A DNA stretch of 11,203 nucleotides from DATKMS01 sp041497995. GTDB lineage: Bacteria; Desulfobacterota; Binatia; HRBIN30. Position 1 is the stretch's first letter, and each line of letters begins with the position of its first letter. Location: the NCBI GenBank assembly GCA_041497995.1, contig JBGQHM010000223.1, positions 1-11,203 of the forward strand, given 5' to 3'. The notes beneath the pieces were generated by a model, which searched no databases, was not told the DNA's origin, and worked only from the letters and a program-made list of their open reading frames with translations. The translations under genes and the position numbers were made by a program. Below are positions 6,684-11,203 of the stretch, in pieces.

Positions 6684-7262
6684 ATGGTTCGCGAATCGGA
6701 CGCGGTAGGGCGGAAGAACACCTTTCTTCTCTGCCGCTATGTCCTCATCTTTTCGACGGGAGCGCTGGCGTTCATCGAAATCGCCAAGGACTCTTCGCCA
6801 CTGCCGGTGGCGGTTCTGATCATAACTGCGCTGGCCTCAAACATTGTCCTGAGCCAAACCTCTCCGTTCAACTTCTTCGACGCATGGACCCAGGCACCGG
6901 TCCTGGTCTCGGACACCGCGATGATCTCGATCGCCCTGCTCCTCACCAGGGCAACTCAAGAGTCGTTCTTTTTCTTTTTCTTCGTATTGATCATGGCGGC
7001 GAAAGTCGAAAATTTGGTGACCCTCGGCATCTGCGCGGCCTTAGTCGGAGTGGCTAGTTTCCTCATGGCAGACCCCTCGGGTGGCTGGGCATCCCCGAGT
7101 CTGATGCGCATACCCTTCCTGTTCGCCGCTGCCGTGTTCTTCGGGTATGTCGTCCTGCCCGAGCGCACGGGAGAAATGAATGGTTTCAGCACTCCTGCTC
7201 CGGTAACGCGCAAGCCTTCCGCAATGAAGGGGCCACGTCTCAGGGACGCAACCGTCGGCTGA
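6684..7262 (+). CDS. Orphan polytopic membrane domain resembling a histidine-kinase sensor module
   Basis: From the ATG at 6684 the protein is 192 residues. In-frame starts at 6660 (ATG) and 6609 (GTG) are possible, and none has a clear ribosome binding site. About six hydrophobic segments are visible: CRYVLIFSTGALAFI; PVAVLIITALASNIVL; the VLVSDTAMISIALLL segment; an extremely Phe-rich FFFFFFVLIMAA segment; LGICAALVGVASFLM; and RIPFLFAAAVFFGYVVLPER. This order resembles the N-terminal multi-pass sensor part of some histidine kinases, where the last helix normally leads into a coiled coil and a kinase core. Here it ends after a 30-residue basic tail with no HisKA or HATPase domain. It may be a truncated kinase or a stand-alone membrane protein. 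It is separated from the UGSC gene by about 150 nt in which I see no gene. Confidence 0.65.
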   Translation: MVRESDAVGRKNTFLLCRYVLIFSTGALAFIEIAKDSSPLPVAVLIITALASNIVLSQTSPFNFFDAWTQAPVLVSDTAMISIALLLTRATQESFFFFFFVLIMAAKVENLVTLGICAALVGVASFLMADPSGGWASPSLMRIPFLFAAAVFFGYVVLPERTGEMNGFSTPAPVTRKPSAMKGPRLRDATVG

Positions 7263-7267
7263 CGCTG

Positions 7268-7293
7268 TGGGACACGCGGCCGCAGTGTCACCA
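7268..7293. terminator. Hairpin between convergent genes
   Basis: TGGGACAC (7268-7275) can pair with GTGTC-A-CCA (7285-7293) with one bulged A, around a GC-rich loop containing the GCGGCCGC palindrome. It lies in the 25-nt gap between the convergent stops at 7262 and 7288 and covers the minus-strand stop. It has no T-rich tail, so terminator function is only suggested by position. Confidence 0.25.
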
Positions 7294-8271
7294 ACCGCGC
7301 AGATCAACAGGCAGAGTATCGACGATATCGTTTCCGGCAACGAGATGCATGCGTTCGTGGTAAGCGACGGTCGGATCGATGTGTGCGGGCCACACTCGGA
7401 CGCGGTCGGCGACCTTCAGCGCCTGCTCCGGAACGAAGGTCACGTGTTCGTCGGAGCAGAAAAGTACCTGCGCCGCCCCAATTGTCGGATTGCCGTGATC
7501 CATGCCGAGTGACTTAAGACCGCAGTCGGCCACGGCGTACCCCGATGAGACAGAGATCACCGTCGCGAGCACGCTGAGCGCCTGACGGAACGGCAAACCC
7601 AGCTTGGCATACGCGGTATCCATCAACGCGTATGATCCGGCTTGGATCTCACTCGCCCAGACATTGCAGTCGTAGGTTCCGGTTCCGCCCGCAGAGATCA
7701 GCTCTCCGCCGACCTGCGCCTGCGCTGCGAGTAAGAGTCGCATCGCCTCTTCGGTGAGGCGACCTCGGATGGCGCGGTCTTCAAGGCCAACGACGTGGCC
7801 CTCGTACCCCATCACACCGCGCACCGTGAGCCCCTGTGCACGGGCAAGATCAGCCAGCCGACCCGCATCGTCCGGTCGGCAGCCGCACCGCGGCAGCCCT
7901 ATGTTGACGTCAACGACCACCTCGAGCACACCACCGGCAGCCGCCGCCGCAACGGTCTCCTCCGAGTCTACGGCTACGGTCACACGCGCATCACATTTTC
8001 CTAGGCGACGCGCATCCACAACTTCATTTGCGAGCAAAAGGTCGTCACCCAGACCAGCAGCTGCCATGCCCTCGACCTCACGGATGGTGGCACAGGTGAA
8101 CGCGCGGTGTCCCGCCGCAGCCTGGCGACGCGCCAGCGCAGTACACTTGTGCGCTTTCACATGCGGCCGCAGGCGCCGGCCCGGCAGTGCCGCCGCCATC
8201 GTCGCCAGATTGTGCTCAAGCGTCTCGGCCTCTACCAAGAGCGCGGGGGTTTGCAAGTCGTGGACCTTCAT
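7288..8271 (-). CDS. Fold-type III PLP enzyme, D-threonine aldolase / alanine racemase N-terminal family
   Basis: The 327-residue protein opens VHDLQTPALLVEAETLEHN and carries the PLP lysine in RPHVKAHKC (Lys39). These motifs define the D-threonine aldolase/D-serine dehydratase-like branch of fold III. GYEGHVVG and SAGGTGTYDC match phosphate- and cofactor-binding blocks. The C-terminal PAHIDPTV segment gives His297-x-Asp299. In D-threonine aldolase the metal ligands are His and Asp in an HxD pattern, while eukaryotic-type D-serine dehydratase uses HxC, so an aldolase-type metal site is favoured. The known reaction is reversible cleavage of D-beta-hydroxy-amino acids to glycine and an aldehyde, needing PLP and a divalent metal. 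It starts 7 nt after the GNAT-like gene and is the last gene of the minus-strand operon. Longer in-frame starts exist but would overlap that gene, and the residues there do not look like the family. Confidence 0.85.
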   Translation of the reverse strand: MKVHDLQTPALLVEAETLEHNLATMAAALPGRRLRPHVKAHKCTALARRQAAAGHRAFTCATIREVEGMAAAGLGDDLLLANEVVDARRLGKCDARVTVAVDSEETVAAAAAGGVLEVVVDVNIGLPRCGCRPDDAGRLADLARAQGLTVRGVMGYEGHVVGLEDRAIRGRLTEEAMRLLLAAQAQVGGELISAGGTGTYDCNVWASEIQAGSYALMDTAYAKLGLPFRQALSVLATVISVSSGYAVADCGLKSLGMDHGNPTIGAAQVLFCSDEHVTFVPEQALKVADRVRVWPAHIDPTVAYHERMHLVAGNDIVDTLPVDLRGW

Positions 8272-8278
8272 CTCGTTG

Positions 8279-8947
8279 TCACACCGGACGGAAGGCCTCG
8301 CCTTCAGCCACCGCTGCAGTTGCAGTGTACCGTCGGCCAAACCAATACCGATCCGACTTGCGCGCAACCAACTTGCCTCCCAACAGGCGGCTGACAAACA
8401 TTGAGGGTTTGTTGTCGGCCGCGATCACACCGACGATCGTTCGTATGCCCTGCGCGGCAAGCCGGTCGTTCGCGTGCTTCGCCAACGCCCAAGCTGTGCC
8501 CTTTTCGCCCGTGGTGACGAAGATCTGCGCAGTGAGCCGCACCGGAGGAATGAGATGCCGCTCGACCGCCTGGTACCACGGCTGCTCTGCAGTCACCGCA
8601 TCCGTAAAAAATGCCGCACCGACGATGCGCCCCGGACGCGTCGCTACCACGGCGTCCGCGATCCGACTCCGCATGCGCGCACGCCGTTCCTGAAGCGGCC
8701 GACGATCCATGTCGAACGGCAACAGCCTGGCGACTTCATCAAGATCGCTCTCCGTCATCAACCTTACTGTGATCCCATTCGACTCGATTGGGAACATCAC
8801 CGGTGTGGGAGGTGGATCGAGGTGCCGCACGAACACGTACCACTCCTCGTGGCCGAATAGGCGCGTCCAACCACGCTGGATGGTAGTACCCAGCCCGTCC
8901 ATCTGCACACTGAGCAGAAAGGATCCGAGGAAGGGGAAGCGGGCCAC
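8279..8947 (-). CDS. GNAT-like acyltransferase
   Basis: The 222-residue protein appears to have a GNAT fold in residues about 58-205. ITVRLMTESDLDEVARLL is a typical first strand and helix, and GRIVGAAFF is a central strand. IFVTTGEKGTAWALAKHANDRL lies where the acetyl-CoA-binding A motif is expected, but without a canonical Q/R-x-x-G-x-G/A. GIRTIVGVIAADNKPSMFVSRLLGGKLV then matches the common strand, N-x-x-S and helix ending. Residues 1-55 form an extra N-terminal part with no recognised domain. It starts with GTG 2 nt after the sulfotransferase stop, and a later ATG at 8902 is an alternative. In the operon it may acylate an amine made by the PLP enzymes. The substrate is unknown and the degenerate A motif keeps the assignment moderate. 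Confidence 0.68.
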   Translation of the reverse strand: MARFPFLGSFLLSVQMDGLGTTIQRGWTRLFGHEEWYVFVRHLDPPPTPVMFPIESNGITVRLMTESDLDEVARLLPFDMDRRPLQERRARMRSRIADAVVATRPGRIVGAAFFTDAVTAEQPWYQAVERHLIPPVRLTAQIFVTTGEKGTAWALAKHANDRLAAQGIRTIVGVIAADNKPSMFVSRLLGGKLVARKSDRYWFGRRYTATAAVAEGEAFRPV

Positions 8948-8949
8948 GG

Positions 8950-9879
8950 TCAGTCACGTTCGGGCTTCTGTTTCAACCCTTGGAGCAGCAGCCCGAGCTC
9001 GTGCTGTCGCCGGGCTTCCGCGGGCTTCAGCTCGGCTTCGAGTTCGACGGAATCATATCCACACAGAGTCAGCGTCGGATTGCAGATGACGGCTAGACGG
9101 CTCACCGCGTCGGGCGGCTTGCCCTTCCAGCGGGCGACGCTCGATGGGTCCACGGACTGGCGGCCGTACGTCTTCCAGTCGCCCAAGCCAAGGTCCTCGC
9201 GTTTTTCCAATGCGCGATCCATGAGGGCGGGATCCCATTGCTCTCCCAGGAAGGCCATGACTCGCGCCATGGTCTCGGCCGGTTGTACGGTGAGGTCCTC
9301 ATACTTCAGCACAATTGCGTTGTCTGCGTGGCGTTTCGCGAAGGCGTCGATCGACTGAGCGAGATCCACCCACGCGTGGGCGAAGGCCTCCAGCATTCGC
9401 GGGTACCGAATGACGTACTCATGCAGCTCTCTGAGATACACACCGTTCTTGTTGCACAGCTCCTCGATGCTGTAGGCAACATCAAGTCCGTGGCGTTGGA
9501 TGCAGACAAAGGAAACCTGCTCGCCGCAGAGCTGTTCGATCTCCTCCAGATAAAATGCGTCGAATGCCGTCTTGGACGCCCAGCGCGGTTTGGCGTGCCG
9601 CTGCGCGTACTCCCGGTGAAACGAAAAGGCGAACTCGCGCAGCCGCGCAAGAACTTCGTCGGCAGAGAAGCCCGCATAGCCCAGTCCGTCCAGCACGCCG
9701 ATCCCAACTCCGTCGGCAATGCGCTCGCTGCGCAAGAAGCGGCCACACGCACCGAAGACGTTGGTTTCGCCGGGGCAGGCGATGTTCGGGTGTGCATCGA
9801 TCAGGCGCCGCAGCAGTGTCGTGCCGGATCGAGGAGCGCCAAGGATGATGATGCCCTCAGTGGCTGTTGACGTTGTCAC
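8950..9879 (-). CDS. PAPS-dependent sulfotransferase family protein
   Basis: The 309-residue protein starts IIILGAPRSGTTLLRRLI, in which APRSGTT is the 5'-phosphosulfate-binding loop of PAPS sulfotransferases. VCIQRHGLDVAYSIEE follows, in which Arg129 and Ser137 have the spacing of the 3'-phosphate-binding motif. VLKYEDLTVQPAETMARVMAFLG is the usual downstream block, and DWKTYGR plus VARWKGK close the family pattern. It should transfer sulfate from PAPS to an alcohol or amine of a small molecule or glycan. No signal peptide is seen, so it is cytosolic. The GTG start overlaps the decarboxylase TGA by four nt (GTGA), so the two are translationally coupled. Confidence 0.9.
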   Translation of the reverse strand: MTTSTATEGIIILGAPRSGTTLLRRLIDAHPNIACPGETNVFGACGRFLRSERIADGVGIGVLDGLGYAGFSADEVLARLREFAFSFHREYAQRHAKPRWASKTAFDAFYLEEIEQLCGEQVSFVCIQRHGLDVAYSIEELCNKNGVYLRELHEYVIRYPRMLEAFAHAWVDLAQSIDAFAKRHADNAIVLKYEDLTVQPAETMARVMAFLGEQWDPALMDRALEKREDLGLGDWKTYGRQSVDPSSVARWKGKPPDAVSRLAVICNPTLTLCGYDSVELEAELKPAEARRQHELGLLLQGLKQKPERD

Positions 9880-11150
9880 GTGGCGCTGGGCCCCCGTCCC
9901 GGCTGGCCGCTCGCAGCGGCGAACACGCTACAATCGTCGAAGCGTAGGTGGCCGTCGACCGTCTCAACAATGATCTCCCTAGGTGGATCGTGGCTGATGA
10001 AGTGGATTGGACTGGCCGTGAGCCCGTAGGCCCCGCTGCACTTGATGCCGATCAGATCCCCCGCCACCAGCCCCCGCAACTGCACCTGCCGCCCCAGCGT
10101 GTCGATCGTCGTACACAACGGCCCCACCAGATTGTAGGCCGCCGCCGGCCCCTGCTCCTCGCTCACCTTGAACATCTGGTAGTTGCGCTGCACCACCGTC
10201 CCCAGGTGCCCGGCCGCCGCCAGATGGTGATTCATCCCTCCATCGCAGATCGCTAGCGTCGTCCCGCGCGACTGCTTGGTGCGTGTCACCCGCGTCACAA
10301 ATATCCCCGCTTCGCCCACCAGATACCGCCCACTCTCCAACACCAACTCGGTCTGCGCGAAGCGCGCGTCCCGCTTGAGCGCATCCAATGCCCGATTGGT
10401 CGGGACCGCAATCGCGTCCAGCTCCACCGGCACATCGTTCTCGTGATACGGCACCCCGATCCCTGCTCCGAAGATCAGCCGCTGCGGCCGCACCCCGTGC
10501 CGCTCGCACACCCGCGTGAACAGCTCGATGAAGATCGCGTAGTTCTCCACGATCGCCTCGGCCTTCAGACACTGCGTCCCCGAGTAACTGTGGAACCCAC
10601 ACAGCTCCAGGTGTGCCAACCGCTGGATCGCCTCCACGGCGGGGTCGAGCTCCTCTTCGTCGATGCCGAACTGCGTCGGCTTACCGCTCATGTTCACCCC
10701 GAAGCCCCGCGGCACCGTGCTCGATCCGATCCGGATCAGGATCCGTTGCTGGCGCCGCGCCTGCCCGGCAATCTGGTTGAGCTGCTCGGCCTCGTCCACC
10801 GACTCCACGATCACTTCTCCGATGCCGCGCTCCACCGCCAGGCGCAGCTCGGCGGCGGTCTTCCCTGGCCCGGTAAAGCCCACAGTGCCCGGTGCCCAGC
10901 CGCACTCGAGGGCGCGCAGGACCTCGCCGCCCGACGACACGTCGACCGAGTCCACCACCCCGCGCAGGCGGCGCAGCAGGCCCGGGTTGGGATTACTCTT
11001 CACCGCGTAGCTGAGGTGGAAGCGATTCCCAAAGGCCGCCCGCACCGCGGCGACGCGCGCGTGCACCTGGTCCAGGAAGTACACGTAGCACGGCGTCCCG
11101 AACTCGCGCGCGATCGTACGCAACACCTCGTTCATGACGCCCCCAATCAC
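9876..11150 (-). CDS. Fold-type III PLP decarboxylase, BtrK / exosortase-associated decarboxylase-like
   Basis: The 424-residue protein has the diaminopimelate/ornithine decarboxylase architecture: PLP Lys51 in SYAVKSNPNPG, DVSSGGEVLRAL, FTGPGKTAAEL, GAGIGVPY phosphate loop, ESGRYL (272-277), GPLCTTID with the catalytic Cys346, and SGAYGLTASPIHF. Several blocks point away from free-amino-acid LysA and toward BtrK, which decarboxylates glutamate bound to the carrier protein BtrI. These are the SGKPTQFGIDEEELD and YSGTQCLKAEAIVENY segments, and CDGGMNHHLAAAG with NYQMFKV. The closely related exosortase-system decarboxylases are an alternative. The upstream carrier-protein gene supports a carrier-linked substrate. 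The GTG at 11150 overlaps the carrier-protein TGA (GTGA). An ATG at 11135 with GGGGG close upstream is an alternative start. Confidence 0.9.
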   Translation of the reverse strand: MIGGVMNEVLRTIAREFGTPCYVYFLDQVHARVAAVRAAFGNRFHLSYAVKSNPNPGLLRRLRGVVDSVDVSSGGEVLRALECGWAPGTVGFTGPGKTAAELRLAVERGIGEVIVESVDEAEQLNQIAGQARRQQRILIRIGSSTVPRGFGVNMSGKPTQFGIDEEELDPAVEAIQRLAHLELCGFHSYSGTQCLKAEAIVENYAIFIELFTRVCERHGVRPQRLIFGAGIGVPYHENDVPVELDAIAVPTNRALDALKRDARFAQTELVLESGRYLVGEAGIFVTRVTRTKQSRGTTLAICDGGMNHHLAAAGHLGTVVQRNYQMFKVSEEQGPAAAYNLVGPLCTTIDTLGRQVQLRGLVAGDLIGIKCSGAYGLTASPIHFISHDPPREIIVETVDGHLRFDDCSVFAAASGQPGRGPSAT

Positions 11151-11203
11151 GGCTCCTGCTGCTCGGCAACGAACCGCAGGATGCAGCCGATCGAGTCCAG
11201 GTG
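11147..11203 (-). CDS. C-terminal end of a probable acyl/peptidyl carrier protein (cut by window edge)
   Basis: Only 18 residues are present: HLDSIGCILRFVAEQQEP, then TGA. The pattern (acidic-Ser/Thr-Ile-Gly, then a short amphipathic helix ending in E-Q) is how acyl carrier proteins typically end, in helix IV. The stop overlaps the decarboxylase GTG by four nt, as expected if the decarboxylase works on this carrier. The phosphopantetheine serine would lie outside the window; the DSIG here is too near the end to be that site. The call leans on context and on a very short segment. Confidence 0.5.
   Translation of the reverse strand, partial: HLDSIGCILRFVAEQQEP

Noticed and set aside
7754..8404. 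216-residue plus-strand ORF antisense to the D-threonine-aldolase-like gene
   Set aside because: Ser/Arg/Ala-rich shadow translation without family features.
9238..9870. 210-residue plus-strand ORF antisense to the sulfotransferase
   Set aside because: Antisense shadow with no motifs; the sulfotransferase frame is unambiguous.
9979..10602. 207-residue minus-strand ORF in another frame of the decarboxylase gene
   Set aside because: Low-complexity Gly/Ala/Arg composition typical of an off-frame reading. The decarboxylase frame has all catalytic motifs.
9876..11150. Diaminopimelate decarboxylase (lysA)
   Set aside because: The general fold fits, but the QFGIDEEELD, YSGTQ, CDGGMNHH and NYQMFKV blocks match BtrK-type and exosortase-associated decarboxylases better, and the context is a carrier protein rather than lysine genes.
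1..11203. tRNA or rRNA genes, CRISPR arrays, insertion sequences, attachment sites
   Set aside because: I looked for cloverleaf-like ends, regularly spaced repeats, transposase motifs and long terminal inverted repeats and saw none.

Overview
This is a GC-rich (roughly 60-65% by eye), gene-dense bacterial window with many GTG starts and 4-nt gene overlaps. It contains ten complete genes and two genes cut by the window edges. The clearest lineage clue is an in-frame TGA read as selenocysteine, so the host should have the SelA/SelB/SelC/SelD machinery, none of which lies here. The gene mix (UGSC-family selenoprotein, amidase, hotdog thioesterase, carrier-protein-linked decarboxylase, sulfotransferase) suggests an uncultured soil- or sediment-type lineage such as Binatota or another former deltaproteobacterial group. 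That taxonomic guess is weak.

Left part (1-3117). A fragment of an indole-3-glycerol-phosphate-synthase-like protein runs in from the left edge. By eye alignment it has lost the Lys, Asn and second Glu positions that make TrpC an enzyme. It ends at a hairpin terminator and converges with a small RBBP9/YdeN-type alpha/beta hydrolase on the minus strand. Divergent from that hydrolase are an amidase-signature hydrolase and a 4-hydroxybenzoyl-CoA-thioesterase-type hotdog protein, 14 nt apart.

Centre (3297-6536), plus strand. A TPR protein with an unusual C-terminal domain is followed, with a TTGA start/stop overlap, by a large fusion protein. The fusion has an N-terminal thioredoxin-like domain with a CPTC motif and a roughly 340-residue C-terminal domain that I cannot name. 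Four bases after its stop begins a UGSC-family selenoprotein, with a strong ribosome binding site. Its TGA at 6294-6296 is followed by Gly-Ser-Cys in the same open frame, which continues to 6536. A perfect 9-bp stem begins two bases after the TGA and is a good candidate SECIS element. A naive annotation would split this gene into two hypothetical ORFs. The pair looks like a two-gene thiol/selenol redox system and is the most interesting part of the window.

Right part (6684-11203). An orphan polytopic membrane domain resembling the sensor half of a histidine kinase, but without a kinase, ends tail-to-tail with a minus-strand operon. Read in transcription order, that operon is: the end of an acyl carrier protein (cut by the window edge), a fold-III PLP decarboxylase strongly reminiscent of BtrK (glutamyl-ACP decarboxylase of butirosin biosynthesis) and its exosortase-system relatives, a PAPS sulfotransferase, a GNAT-like acyltransferase, and a D-threonine-aldolase-like PLP enzyme. 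GTGA overlaps and 2-7 nt gaps tie these genes together. The set looks like a small pathway that decarboxylates a carrier-bound amino acid and then sulfates and acylates an amine-containing product or cell-surface glycan.
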